Assembly (NCBI GenBank): GCA_016703625.1
Contig: JADJBP010000010.1
Span: 62,001-126,000, forward strand
Direction: 5' to 3'
Length of the DNA stretch: 64,000 nt
Origin: Chitinophagaceae bacterium
GTDB taxonomy: Bacteria > Bacteroidota > Bacteroidia > Chitinophagales > Chitinophagaceae
Shown here: positions 35,593 to 45,499 of the stretch, in pieces
Position numbering within the stretch: position 1 is the stretch's first letter
Layout of the letters: each line of letters starts with the position of its first letter
Notes under the pieces: generated by a model
The model's input: only the letters and a program-made list of their open reading frames with translations
Database searches by the model: none
Told to the model about the DNA's origin: nothing
Position numbers and translations under genes: made by a program

Positions 35593-36822
35593 AAAAGATA
35601 ATCTGCATATCAGTTTTCATTGCCGCTGCAATCAGCATGTATGCTAAAACGATACGTATCGGAAGCCAGCGGCCTGTTAAAACCATTCAGCAGGGATTGC
35701 AGCTGGCAGCAGCCGGGGATACCCTGCTGGTGGATGCAGGAAAGTACCATGAAAAAAATATCATCATTGATAAATCCGTTTCCCTGGTCGGTATCGGGCA
35801 CCCGGTACTGGATGGCGATCATACCTACGAGGTCATCTCCGTTAAGGCAAACGGGGTGCTGGTTGACGGATTTAAAATAATCAATTCCGGTATTTCAAGT
35901 ATTGAGGATTATGCGGGAATAAAAGTATACAACAGCCGGGATGTCATCATCCGGAATAATATTTTAGACGATACATTTTTGGTATTTACATCCAGTTCGG
36001 GATCAACTGTATCATTGAGCAAAACAAGCTTACTGCTTACAGTAAACTGGAGCAGGAAAGCGGTAACGGCATCCATTGCTGGAAAAGCGACAGCCTGTGT
36101 ATCATTGCCAATGTGGTGAATGGCCACCGCGACGGGATCTATTTTGAATTCGTAAAAAATTCTGTGATCTGGAGAAATGTGGCTGAAAAAATCTCCGGTA
36201 CGGGCTGCATTTCATGTTTTCGAATGATGATGCCTACATCAGTAACGTGTTTAAAAATAACGGCGCCGGTGTTGCCGTCATGTTTTCGAAGGGGCTGAAA
36301 ATGATCCGCAATTATTTTGAAGAGAACTGGGGCGACGGAGCCTATGGCTTATTGCTGAAGGAGATCAACGACGGGTATATACACAACAATTATTTTGTAA
36401 GAAATACAGCAGGGATTTTTATGGAAGGCGCCAACCGCATTCACCTTGAAAAAAATGTATTTGAAAGCAATGGCTGGGCCATGAAGATACAGGCCAGTTG
36501 TATGGATGTATATGTTTTCAATAACAATTTCAGGAACAATACTTTTGATGTGGGAACAAACGGCAGCCTGGTTCTGAATACATTCAGCAAAAATTTCTGG
36601 GACAAATACGATGGTTACGACCTTAACCGCGACAAGCTGGGTGATATACCATACCGGCCGGTTAGTTTATATGCCATGATCATTGAGCAGAATCCGCCGG
36701 CGATGATCCTTTTCCGCAGCCTGATGACGGCTTTGCTGGATAAAACAGAAAGGATACTGCCATCGCTTACGCCTGAGAATTTACAGGACAAACAACCGCT
36801 CATGAAACCCTTACCGTTATGA
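35589..36822 (+). CDS. nosD: NosD periplasmic copper-processing protein, two frameshifts
   Basis: The signal peptide MKKIICISVFIAAAISMYAK is followed by right-handed beta-helix repeats (VDAGKYHEKNIIIDKSVSLV, GIKVYNSRDVIIRNNI). Missing bases in a T run near 35978 and an A run near 36190 split it. The corrected frames give NSVIWRNVAEKNLRYGLHFM and the C-terminal part VFENNGWAMKI-type repeats to 36822. The restored length of about 411 residues fits NosD. The start appears to be TTG at 35589, overlapping the nosL stop. With NosF and NosY it matures CuZ. Confidence 0.85.
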
Positions 36823-37526
36823 TCATAGCAAGCAATGTATCGAAGCGTTTTGGTAAACTCACCGCACTGGATGATGTTTCGGTTACGTGTAACCGGGGCG
36901 AATGCATTGCCCTGATCGGCCCTAACGGTTGCGGTAAAACTACTTTGATCAAAAGCATACTGGGCATGGTGGTTAGCGACAGCGGGTTCATCACGTTCAA
37001 CGGTAAAAATATAAAGCACAACTGGCAATACCGCGAAAATATCGGTTATATGCCGCAGATCGGGCGTTACCCGGATAACATGACCATTGGCCAGGTGCTG
37101 GATATGATGAAAGACATCAGGGGCAAAAAGCATACAGTTACAGATGATGAACTCATCAGCCGGTTTGGGCTGAGCGATATCCTTTCAAAACGGATGCGGA
37201 CCCTTTCGGGCGGCACCCGGCAGAAAGTAAGTGCGGCACTGGCTTTTTTGTTTGATCCGGATGTGCTGATCCTGGATGAACCCACCGCCGGTCTTGACCC
37301 GGTTTCCTCAGAGATCCTGAAGGAAAAAATAACAGCCGAAAAAAATAAAGGCAAACTGGTTTTAATTACCTCGCATATATTGAGTGAACTGGATGACCTG
37401 GTAACACAGGTGATCTATATGCAGGAAGGGAAATGCTGCTTTCATAAAAGTATTGCTGCATTGCGGGATGATACGGGGGAACAAAAATTATCAAAGGCCA
37501 TTGCAAATGTAATGTTGCAAAAATGA
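36819..37526 (+). CDS. nosF: NosF ABC transporter ATPase
   Basis: 235 residues. Walker A GPNGCGKTTLIKS, signature LSGGTRQKVSAALAF, Walker B VLILDEPTAGLDP and H-loop ITSHILSEL are all intact. It powers the NosDFY transporter that supplies sulfur or copper species for the CuZ centre. The start overlaps the nosD stop by four bases, and nosY starts five bases after its stop. Confidence 0.93.
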   Translation: MIIASNVSKRFGKLTALDDVSVTCNRGECIALIGPNGCGKTTLIKSILGMVVSDSGFITFNGKNIKHNWQYRENIGYMPQIGRYPDNMTIGQVLDMMKDIRGKKHTVTDDELISRFGLSDILSKRMRTLSGGTRQKVSAALAFLFDPDVLILDEPTAGLDPVSSEILKEKITAEKNKGKLVLITSHILSELDDLVTQVIYMQEGKCCFHKSIAALRDDTGEQKLSKAIANVMLQK

Positions 37527-37530
37527 CAGC

Positions 37531-38298
37531 ATGAAAAAAATTATCAAATACGTGATCATCGATATCCTGCGTAATAAAATTATGCTGGCCTATACTGCAT
37601 TTTTATTGCTGATATCGTTAAGCATTTTTAATCTCGAAGATAATTCAACCAAGGGCCTGTTGAGTTTGTTGAATATCATACTCATCATTGTGCCATTGGT
37701 GAGCCTTTTGTTTTCTGCCATTTATGTGTACAACAGTTCCGAATTCCTGGAACTGCTGGTGAGCCAGCCACTTAAAAGAAAAACGATCTGGCTCAGCCTG
37801 TTTGCGGGCCTGGCCACATCTATGGCCTTTGCTTTTTTAATTGGAACCGGTATCCCCATATTATTGTACGAAGCTACCCCAACAGGCTTTATGATGCTGG
37901 GCACCGGTTTACTGCTCTCTGTAATATTTGTCGCCATTGCCATGCTGGCAGCAGTTATGGCAAGGGATAAAGCAAAAGGGATCGGGGTTGTGATTTTATT
38001 ATGGCTTTATTTCGCCATCATTTTCGACGGGTTGGTTTTATTCATCCTGTTCCAGTTTGCCGATTATCCACTGGAGAAAATGATGGTAGCCATTACTGCG
38101 TTTAACCCCATCGACTTAAGCCGGATACTGATCTTACTGAAGATGGATGTATCGGCACTGATGGGATATACCGGTGCCATATTCAATAATTTTTTCGGAA
38201 CACAGCTGGGACTGATCATTTCAGTTACCGTATTATTTACCTGGATCGTAATCCCGGCATGGTTATCACTGCGAAAATTCAAACACAAAGACCTGTAA
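37531..38298 (+). CDS. nosY: NosY ABC transporter permease
   Basis: 255 residues with six transmembrane segments of the ABC-2 type (IIKYVIIDILRNKIMLAYTA at the N-terminus; a conserved NSSEFLELLVSQPLKR cytoplasmic coupling segment). It forms the membrane part of the NosDFY complex with the preceding ATPase. It is intact. The following hemerythrin-like gene starts five bases downstream, so the transcript continues. Confidence 0.92.
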   Translation: MKKIIKYVIIDILRNKIMLAYTAFLLLISLSIFNLEDNSTKGLLSLLNIILIIVPLVSLLFSAIYVYNSSEFLELLVSQPLKRKTIWLSLFAGLATSMAFAFLIGTGIPILLYEATPTGFMMLGTGLLLSVIFVAIAMLAAVMARDKAKGIGVVILLWLYFAIIFDGLVLFILFQFADYPLEKMMVAITAFNPIDLSRILILLKMDVSALMGYTGAIFNNFFGTQLGLIISVTVLFTWIVIPAWLSLRKFKHKDL

Positions 38299-38303
38299 AA
38301 AAT

Positions 38304-38738
38304 ATGAAAAGAGACGAAGCCATAGCGCCATTATCCAGGGAGCACCACAGCACATTGATCCTTGCACAGTTGCTGAAACTACATGCACCCGTTTACAATG
38401 GTTTACCGGCATCTGTTGCAGATAAGATCACCTATGCCCGGGAACAGTTTAACTCAACCATTCAACATCATTTTCAGCAGGAAGAAAATATGCTGGAATT
38501 AACAAAAGGCATCAACACCGAAATGGATACCCTTGCCGGGGAAATAAAAAATGAACACCGGCAGTTAACGGCATTATTTAATTCACTGGATACGGCCACT
38601 GACCCGGAAAAAACAATGGATACACTGGCCAATATGCTGCAGGATCATATCCGGAAGGAAGAACGGGTGCTGTTCCCATTGTTGCAGCAACATTGTACCG
38701 AAGACCAGTTACAGCAGGTTCATAAACTGCTGCATTAA
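38304..38738 (+). CDS. Hemerythrin-like domain protein
   Basis: 144 residues. Di-iron ligands are suggested by SREHHSTLI, HHFQQEENML, KNEHRQL and DHIRKEERVLFPL. The start at ATG 38304 is preferred because it follows the nosY stop at once. Such proteins sense or store O2 or NO. It is joined to nosY and the truncated haemoglobin gene, which suggests NO or O2 buffering beside N2O reductase. Confidence 0.85.
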   Translation: MKRDEAIAPLSREHHSTLILAQLLKLHAPVYNGLPASVADKITYAREQFNSTIQHHFQQEENMLELTKGINTEMDTLAGEIKNEHRQLTALFNSLDTATDPEKTMDTLANMLQDHIRKEERVLFPLLQQHCTEDQLQQVHKLLH

Positions 38739-38748
38739 AATAGTAACG

Positions 38749-39147
38749 ATGAATAAAGATATTACATCCAGGAAAGATATTGAATTACTGGTTAATGCAT
38801 TTTACAGTAAAGTAAAAGAAGATGAAACCATCGGTTTTATATTTATGGATACCGTGCATGTTAACTGGGAAAAGCATTTACCCGTTATGTATGATTTTTT
38901 TGAGAACATGCTGTTTTATACCGGAACTTATACCGGCAACCCGATGGAAGTACACAAGCATATCAACCTGATTTTCCCTTTAACGGAAGCGCACTTCAGG
39001 CAATGGAATTTTTTATTTGGGAAAACCGTGGATGAAATGTTTGAAGGGTCAAAAGCCACCCTCGTTAAACAAAGGGTAAACAGCATCTCTACTGTTATGC
39101 AGATAAAAATATTGAACGAATCTTCAACGGCAGGTAAAATATTTTAA
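38749..39147 (+). CDS. Group III truncated haemoglobin
   Basis: 132 residues. The 2/2 globin pattern shows IELLVNAFYSKVKEDETIGF, WEKHLPVMYDFFENMLF and LTEAHFRQWNFLF, in which the His is the likely haem ligand. Group III globins detoxify NO or reactive nitrogen species. It is the last gene of the nos transcript, 10 bases after the hemerythrin-like gene, and ends before a bidirectional terminator. Confidence 0.88.
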   Translation: MNKDITSRKDIELLVNAFYSKVKEDETIGFIFMDTVHVNWEKHLPVMYDFFENMLFYTGTYTGNPMEVHKHINLIFPLTEAHFRQWNFLFGKTVDEMFEGSKATLVKQRVNSISTVMQIKILNESSTAGKIF

Positions 39148-39526
39148 TTGCTGTGCGCCCCTGTTTACCTGATTTTAATACAGCATTTTGTAAAACTCCT
39201 AATAGGAAAATTCAAGCCTTTTGCAATTACAATAAGAAATAAAGTTTTTGAACTTCACCCACCGTGCCCAGGGGGTCACTAAAAGAAGGTTAGCCACAAA
39301 GGCTCAAAGGCACGAAGTAAAAAAATGCTAGCATTTTTTCTTAGTGGCTACATTCAATTTTGTGAAAAATTGATTCTCAGTTTTTTTTTTATGAACAGGC
39401 TGTCCTTTGAGATTTACTTAACAGTTTGTTACTTCACCGGGTTAATAAAAAATGACCAAAAAATGACACCCCGTTCATAACAGGATGTCATTTTAAAAAA
39501 TGGATTTTCCTCGATATTATATTCGT
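39148..39526. other. Intergenic region with dispersed repeat and bidirectional terminator
   Basis: No gene in 379 bases. The segment 39288-39325 (TTAGCCACAAAGGCTCAAAG, GCACGAAG) resembles dispersed repeats common between Bacteroidetes genes. The hairpin AAAATGACA / TGTCATTTT (39460-39494), flanked by A and T runs, can terminate both the nos transcript and the opposing fasciclin gene. Confidence 0.5.
39460..39494. terminator. Bidirectional terminator between truncated haemoglobin and fasciclin genes
   Basis: Nine-base perfect arms AAAATGACA and TGTCATTTT with A/T tails on both sides. The convergent gene ends lie at 39147 and 39527. Confidence 0.6.
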
Positions 39527-40095
39527 TTATTTTACCGGTGGCGGTAATAATACAGCATCAATAACATACACAATACCGTTAGATGCCGGTACAGTGCCGA
39601 TGATATTGGCTACACCGTTTACCATCAGTTTGCCGTCTTTTTTGCTGATCGTGATATTCCCGCCATTCACCTGCCCGATGGATTGTCCGTCCTGTAACAT
39701 ATCTTCCTTTAATACGCCAACCGTAACATGGTATTGCAGGATGTCTGTCAGGTCATCCTTCTTTTCGGGTTTTAATAAGCCATCAACGGTACCTGCGGGT
39801 AATTTATCAAAGGCAGCATTGGTAGGCGCAAAAACAGTAAAAGGTCCGGCATTGCTGAGTGCATCCACCAGTTCAGCAGCTTTCACCGCTGCTACCAGCG
39901 TGGTATGGTCTTTACTGCCGATGGCAACCTGCACCACATTTTTGCAGATACATCATCCTGCACTGCCGATTGGCCCGCACCGGCAGTATTGCCGCCTGTA
40001 TCCGTGGTGGTGGTGCTTTGTTGTTCGGTATTGTTGCACGCCATGGCCAAAAGCAGCATGGCGGCTGCTACCGGAAATTTTAATGTATTCCTCAT
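39527..40095 (-). CDS. Fasciclin-domain lipoprotein, frameshifted
   Basis: From ATG 40095 the frame gives the signal peptide MRNTLKFPVAAAMLLLAMAC (lipobox LAMAC) and a Thr/Gly-rich linker to DVSAK. A missing A near 39940 joins it to VVQVAIGSKDHTTLVAAVKA and the fasciclin (FAS1) domain with GPFTVFAPTNAAFDKLPAGT and IVYVIDAVLLP. FAS1 proteins mediate adhesion or surface binding. Its promoter carries a TGAT-N4-ATCA site, so oxygen or NO control is likely. Confidence 0.85.
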
Positions 40096-40129
40096 AATTA
40101 TTTTTTTTAAACAGTGAATTTTAATGGTA

Positions 40130-40137
40130 TAAATCTA
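40130..40137 (-). promoter_or_regulatory. -7 promoter box for the fasciclin gene
   Basis: Minus strand TAGATTTA, 7 of 8 to TAnnTTTG, 35 bases downstream of the Fnr-like site at 40161-40172 and 35 bases before the start codon. Confidence 0.45.
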
Positions 40138-40160
40138 TACAGTGATGGCGGGTTAGTTTA

Positions 40161-40172
40161 TGATTATAATCA
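40161..40172. promoter_or_regulatory. Fnr/Dnr-like site TGATTATAATCA
   Basis: Perfect 12-base palindrome upstream of the fasciclin gene. The distance to the -7 box on the minus strand is 35, the same as for sites at 30994, 42704 and 45465. Confidence 0.55.
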
Positions 40173-40340
40173 CATTCAGTAAAAATATGTTCAGGCTCAT
40201 ACCGGGTGGATGAATTAACAGCTATATACCGTTTAACAGTAATACTTTTATGACGACAATCATTTATTTTGTAACTTACTGTCAGCAAAAATGTTTTATC
40301 CGGAAATTAATTTTGTTTAGTAAATCTTCAATGTAAACGC

Positions 40341-41165
40341 ATGAAAAAGCTGATCATAGCCCTGGATGGGCAACATTTCCCCAAGGGTGCATTTGAATTT
40401 GTAAAAGGGATCAATGTTGAGACCAAAGTATTGCTGGCAGGTGTATTCCTGAGCCCTTTTGATTATTCCAAAGTGCTGGCTTATACCGGCATGGAAGGCA
40501 TGGCGCTGATGCCTGAATGGCTGATGAAAAATGATGATGATGTGCTGGTGAATAAAAATATCAGTTTATTTAAAGAAGCCTGTACAGCAGAAGGTATTGA
40601 TTACAGGATACATAAGGATAATATACTGATGGCGATCTCTTCGTTGATAGAAGAAACCCGTTTTGCTGATGCCTTACTGGTAAGCAGTGAATTGTTTTAC
40701 GAAAATGTGTCGAAGCAGCAGCCCAATTTTTACCTCGAAGAAGTATTGAAAAAGGCTGAATGCCCTGTATTACTGGTGCCCGAAAATTATACAGCACCCG
40801 GTCAGGTCATTTTAACGTATGATGGCAATGAATCCTCGGTTTTTGCCATCAAGCAGTTTGCCTATGTATTCCCAGAACTGGCAAAGAAAGAAACAGTTTT
40901 ACTGTCGATCATAGGCCAGGAAGATGAGTTGCCGGAATACAGTATGATCACCGAACTGGTATCGAAGCATTATCCCAATTTAAAGATACAGCCGCTGCAC
41001 CTGAAACATAAAAAGGATTTTACAGAATGGATGACCGGAAAGCCCGGCAGTTATATTGTAATGGGCGCTTTTTCCAGGTCAATATTTTCTCATTTGTTTA
41101 AAAAGAGTTTTGCAGCCGAAGTGATACAGGAAATTAAGATGCCCATATTTATAGCCCATAAATAA
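40341..41165 (+). CDS. Universal stress protein family (tandem Usp)
   Basis: 274 residues, two Usp-like halves. The second ends with IVMGAFSRSIFSHLFKKSFA, a form of the nucleotide-binding G-x2-G-x9-G(S/T) loop, and the first begins KLIIALDGQHF. Usp proteins are often induced by oxygen limitation and energy stress, fitting the neighbourhood. A -7 box TAATTTTG (40308-40315) precedes the gene. The product is cytoplasmic and its specific ligand is unknown. Confidence 0.8.
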   Translation: MKKLIIALDGQHFPKGAFEFVKGINVETKVLLAGVFLSPFDYSKVLAYTGMEGMALMPEWLMKNDDDVLVNKNISLFKEACTAEGIDYRIHKDNILMAISSLIEETRFADALLVSSELFYENVSKQQPNFYLEEVLKKAECPVLLVPENYTAPGQVILTYDGNESSVFAIKQFAYVFPELAKKETVLLSIIGQEDELPEYSMITELVSKHYPNLKIQPLHLKHKKDFTEWMTGKPGSYIVMGAFSRSIFSHLFKKSFAAEVIQEIKMPIFIAHK

Positions 41166-41170
41166 ATGCC

Positions 41171-41637
41171 ATGATCACGAAAACAGATAAGCACCAGTAT
41201 TTTTTTGAAGTGGAACTTACCCATACCGAAGGCCGTAAGGGAATACTCAGTGCAAAGATGTTACCGGCACCATAGAAATTGCAACAGCCCCGGTGTTTAA
41301 AGGTGGTGTGCCCGGCGCCTGGACAGCCGAACATTTATTCCTAGGTGCTGTGATCAGCGGGTTCATGGCGGCCTACCTGGCCATTGCTGAAAAAAAAGCA
41401 TTCCCTGTGATCAACATCACCTGCAGTGCCATCGGGCAGATCAATCTATATGAGTCACATCTTGAATTTACCTGCATCAATCTATATCCTAAAATATATA
41501 TAGAAAAGGATGATGATATTGCTATTGCCAATGAGATCCTGCTCAGCACCTACAAACACAGCATTGCAGCCAATTCGGTTAAAGCCCTCCTGGTCAATCA
41601 CGGCGAAGTGCTGGTTGAAAAAAATGCAGTTGTATAG
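41171..41637 (+). CDS. OsmC-family protein, frameshifted
   Basis: From ATG 41171 the frame reads TKTDKHQYFFEVELTHTEGR up to GILSAK, then breaks. Adding one base near 41257 continues as DVTGTIEIATAPVFKGGVPG and TAEHLFLGAVISGFMAAYLA, with a Cys in NITCSAIGQ. The restored length of about 155 residues is typical. It lies 5 bases after the Usp gene, so it is probably cotranscribed. Predicted role is peroxide or thiol-reactive compound defence. Confidence 0.75.
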
Positions 41638-41740
41638 TCCCGGCACCACGTTATTTATTTTCTGGTCAAAATAAGTTAAGTTTGAACAGAATAAACCCAT
41701 TATGGAATAACCAGAAAGGTTAGTATAATTTATATGCAGG

Positions 41741-42481
41741 ATGATCGATCAAAAAAAAGCTGTTTTAAAGGAAGAAATAAAATTTTTAGAAGGCCCCCAG
41801 AGCCGCTGGAAGGAATTTAAATTTACCGTTAGTGTATTGTTTGAATTTATTAAAGGATTGCGTGCCCTTCATTTTGTGGGACCCTGTGTTACAGTATTCG
41901 GATCGGCCCGGTTCAAAGAAGGCCACGAGGATTATGAACGGGCAAGGGAAATTTCGGCAAAGATCGCCAGGCTTGGGTTTACCATAATGACCGGTGGAGG
42001 CCCGGGTATTATGGAAGCGGCTAACCGTGGGGCCCGGGAAGCAGGTGGCAGGAGTGTGGGTTGTAATATTGAACTGCCGCATGAACAGTTTGCCAATCCT
42101 TATATGGACAAATGGGTAACCATTAAATATTTCTTTGTTCGTAAAACCCTGCTCACTAAGTATTCCTATGCATTTGTTGTAATGCCGGGTGGTTTTGGAA
42201 CTTTAGATGAGTATTTTGAAGCTATTACACTGATGCAAACAAAAGTGATCAGTGATTTCCCGGTTGTGATCATGGATAAGGAATTTTATAAAAATATCAT
42301 TGAACATATTGAAGTGATGAAGGCTGAAGGAACCATTTCGCCAGAAGATACCAAACTGTTTTTCTTTACCGATGATGTAGACGAGGCTGTGGCCTTTATC
42401 CAGAACAATACCATTAAACGATATAACCTGCGGCCAAAAGCAAAGATCAGGCCCTTTACCTGGTTATTTGAAAGGAGGTAG
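41741..42481 (+). CDS. LOG-family (cytokinin-activating type) phosphoribohydrolase
   Basis: 246 residues. MTGGGPGIMEAANRGA and PGGFGTLDEYFEA are the signature nucleotide-binding and catalytic motifs (TIGR00730 family). LOG enzymes cleave N6-modified AMP, but many bacterial members act in nucleotide turnover. It is intact and probably monocistronic, followed by a repeat-bearing gap. Confidence 0.88.
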   Translation: MIDQKKAVLKEEIKFLEGPQSRWKEFKFTVSVLFEFIKGLRALHFVGPCVTVFGSARFKEGHEDYERAREISAKIARLGFTIMTGGGPGIMEAANRGAREAGGRSVGCNIELPHEQFANPYMDKWVTIKYFFVRKTLLTKYSYAFVVMPGGFGTLDEYFEAITLMQTKVISDFPVVIMDKEFYKNIIEHIEVMKAEGTISPEDTKLFFFTDDVDEAVAFIQNNTIKRYNLRPKAKIRPFTWLFERR

Positions 42482-42681
42482 CAGGTGTCTGACCACTAAG
42501 TAGATTATATTATTTTCAGTGTGTTATTGTATCAAATAGCTATTCAACTTTAAGTCTCCTTAAAGTGGCCTGACACCTATTGGTAAGTAGTCTGGCCACT
42601 ATTACCATTTTCCTGCTGCCAGACCATTTTTGTGTTCAAACAGCTTTTACACCTTAAGTCTCTTCTTAATGACCTGACACC
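42482..42681. repeat. Imperfect repeat block with GTGGCCTGACACCT core
   Basis: AGTGGCCTGACACCT (about 42565-42580) and ATGACCTGACACCT (about 42668-42681), each preceded by a TTAAGTCTC segment, form two direct copies of about 40 bases. CAGGTGTCTGACCACT at 42484-42499 and GTCTGGCCACTAT (about 42589-42602) are inverted relatives. A similar inverted pair occurs at 60382-60473. No open reading frame is present. It may be a small non-autonomous mobile element or a regulatory RNA remnant. Confidence 0.5.
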
Positions 42682-42715
42682 TGATAAATATCATATTTTA
42701 ATTTGATGTTCATCA
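42682..42715. promoter_or_regulatory. Tandem Fnr/Dnr-like sites upstream of the DUF2892 gene
   Basis: TGATAAATATCA (42682-42693) and TGATGTTCATCA (42704-42715) start 22 bases apart. The second lies 35 bases from a -7-like box AAATTTTG (42739-42746). The arrangement duplicates that at 45443-45476. Confidence 0.6.
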
Positions 42716-42764
42716 TTGAACGGCTTGCAGGTTTTTCCAAATTTTGAACCATAAATCGATCTTA

Positions 42765-42959
42765 ATGAAATGTAATGTTGGAAAAACCGATAAAGTGGTT
42801 AGAATGATATTGGCACTGGTGATTGGCGCCCTGGGTATTTATTTTAAAAGCTGGTGGGGCCTGCTGGCTGTATTGCCCCTTTTCACCGGTTTGATCTCAT
42901 TTTGCCCGGTTTACACAATTTTAGGATTGAACACATGTACACCTAAAAGTGTTCAGTAG
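42765..42959 (+). CDS. DUF2892 small membrane protein
   Basis: 64 residues from ATG 42765. That start is preferred over an upstream TTG because the -7-like box (42739-42746) lies just before it. MKCNVGKTDKVVRMILALVI is the family start (a YgaP-type membrane domain) with two transmembrane segments. It is under tandem Fnr-like sites and upstream of ccoI, so it is probably expressed under low oxygen. Function is unknown. Confidence 0.75.
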   Translation: MKCNVGKTDKVVRMILALVIGALGIYFKSWWGLLAVLPLFTGLISFCPVYTILGLNTCTPKSVQ

Positions 42960-43084
42960 TTTCTGTTTAATATATCCCGCTGCATATTCCTGTGCGGCGG
43001 CTTTTTATTTATGTAAATTTGATCTATCAGTAAAAAAATTCCATACCGGTTAATTGCAGTCATTGCGGCGATGTATGTGATGAT

Positions 43085-45434
43085 ATGACCCTGTCGGTTG
43101 ATGGCGATCATTGTTGCTGTACCGGCTGTAAACAGGTTTTCCTGTTGCTGAACGAGAACAACCTCTGTAATGATTACGACCTGGATAAAACGCCGGGTAT
43201 AAAAGCTAAAGGAAGATTTATATCTGAACGGTTTGCCTACCTGGATGATGATACCGTTATTCAAAAATTGATCCGGTTCAAAAATGAAGGCCAGGTCAAT
43301 GTTTCCTTTTCCATTCCGCAGATGCACTGCGCTTCCTGCATATATTTACTTGAAAACCTGCACCGGATAGAGCCGGGTGTAAAAAAATCACTGGTTAATT
43401 TTCAGCAAAAAGAAATATTTATCCATTTTAACCCGCAGGAAACCACTTTGCGAAAGGTTGTTGAACTGCTTGCTTTCATCGGCTATGAACCTTATATCAG
43501 CTTAAAAGATACAGTTGACAAAAAAGGGCCAACCTTTAACCGGCGCCAGATATACCGGATAGGTGTAGCCGGTTTTTGTTTTTCCAATATCATGATGCTG
43601 AGCTTTCCCGAATATTTTTCGTCGGGGTATATTGAAGAAGCCGGTCTAAAGGAAACCTTTTCATGGATCATTCTCGGTCTATCCATCCCGGTACTGTTTT
43701 TCAGTGCTTCCGATATTTTCATTTCGGCCTGGAAAGGTCTGCGGCAGCGCTTTTTAAATATTGATGCACCCATTGCCCTGGCCATCATCGTAACTTTTGC
43801 AAGAAGTTATTACGAGATCATCAGCGGACAGGGAGCCGGTTATCTTGATTCGGGCACGGGCATTGTTTTCTTCATGCTGATCGGGCGGTGGTTCCAGAAT
43901 AAGACTTATGATTCATTTTCCTTCGACAGGGATTACCGTTCCTATTTTCCGCTGGGGGTTACGGTCATTGAGGGTGTACAGGAAAAAAATATACCGGTAA
44001 CGCAATTGCAAAAGGGTAACCGTATCATCATCCGCAACGAAGAGATGATCCCTGCTGATGCTGTGCTGATGAAGGGTACAGCCAATATTGATTACAGTTT
44101 CGTGAGCGGGGAAAATGCCGCCGTTCAAAAACAAAAAGGTGAACTGGTCTATGCCGGCGGTAAACAAACAGGCACTGCCATTGAACTGGAGGTCATCAAA
44201 GAACCATCACAAAGTTATATTACCCAACTCTGGAACAACGACATCTTCAGCAATAAAAAAAATGCAGAAAAATCATTCATACACCCATGGAGCCGGTATT
44301 TCACCTTCGCATTGTTCAGTATTGCCGCAGTCACATGCATTTTCTGGTGGTTTGCAGATGCCACTAAAATATTGCCTGCAGTAACTGCGGTGCTCATCAT
44401 TGCCTGTCCGTGTTCCCTGTTGCTTTCTGCCACATTTACCTATGGCAATATGCTCCGGATCTTCGGCCGCAATAAGCTTTACCTGAAAAATACGTCCGTT
44501 ATTGAATCGCTGGCAAAAATAAATACGGTTGTATTTGATAAAACCGGTACCATCACACAAAGTCATGCTGCTGCGGTCAGTTATGAAGGATTACCCCTGG
44601 GCGAGCGGGAACTGGCCATTATTAAAACCGTTTCCGGGCAATCATCACATCACCTGAGTAAGATGATCGCTGCATCTATAAACAGTACTCCAGACAAATT
44701 ATTACCGGTTAGCGGGTTCAAAGAATATACCGGGCAAAGGACTGGAGGCTGTTGTATACGATATTCCGGTTAAAATGGGTTCAGCAAATTTTGTAAACGG
44801 GGATCATGAATTGATCACCCATGATACCGGTACTTCGGTTCATGTGGTCATGGATAAAATACATATTGGAAAGTACAATGTGCAAAACAGTTACCGGCCG
44901 GGTATCGGTGAAATGATCACTAATATTAAAACAACCCTTGAAATGTTTGTGCTTTCCGGGGATAATGATTCGGAAAGAACAAATCTTCAAAAGATATTCG
45001 GAACTGGAACTGTTCTGCGCTTTAACCAGTCACCCGGGCAAAAACTTGATTTTATTAAAGACCTGCAGCTGCAGGGAAAAAATGTATTGATGCTTGGCGA
45101 CGGGCTGAATGATGCCGGGGCACTCATGCAAAGCCAGGTGGGTATTGCTGTTTCTGAAAATTCGGCGCGTTTTTCCCCTGCCAGTGATGCCATACTGGAC
45201 GGCAGCCATGTTCATTTACTTGATAAACTGATCAGCTATGCAAGGGCAGGTAAAAAAATTGTAATGGCCAGTTTTATCCTTTCTATCCTGTACAATATTG
45301 TTGGGCTTTCATTTGCAGTGCAGGGTACACTATCGCCCATGATCGCTGCTATACTCATGCCGGCAAGCAGTATCAGTATTGTATTGTTTGTAAGTTTATA
45401 TGCCGCTTTTGCTGCACGTACCAGGGGGCTTTAA
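43085..45434 (+). CDS. ccoI: CcoI copper-transporting P-type ATPase, frameshifted
   Basis: An N-terminal Cys-rich domain (CCCTGCKQVF) is followed by the HMA motif MHCASCIYLLENL, the membrane CPC in IACPCSLLL, the phosphorylation site VFDKTGTIT and, after the break, LMLGDGLNDAGAL. The frame changes near 44722-44724, where one extra G in ACCGGGCAAAGG splits GKGLEAVVYDIP. The reading frame also extends upstream of the first ATG to a conserved NCSHCGD Cys pair (about 43052-43069), so the true start is earlier and probably masked by an indel at 43031-43038. It delivers copper to cbb3 oxidase assembly. Confidence 0.88.
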
Positions 45435-45442
45435 ATGATACC

Positions 45443-45476
45443 TGATTAAAATCATATTTTGATTTGATGCTCATCA
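45443..45476. promoter_or_regulatory. Tandem Fnr/Dnr-like sites upstream of ccoS-ccoNOQP
   Basis: TGATTAAAATCA (45443-45454) and TGATGCTCATCA (45465-45476) start 22 bases apart, as in the pair at 42682. The second site centres about 33 bases before the -7 box TATTTTTG (45500-45507), giving a class-II activator position near -41. Confidence 0.7.
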
Positions 45477-45499
45477 GCCCTAAAAATTATCAGGGCGGG

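Noticed and set aside
35589..36822. True nosD pseudogene
   Set aside because: Both breaks are single-base losses in T and A runs and the downstream nosF and nosY are intact, so sequencing error is the simpler explanation.
31938..39147. Complete denitrification cluster
   Set aside because: Only N2O reduction, and possibly NO reduction, is encoded. No nirS, nirK, nar or nap gene is visible in the window.
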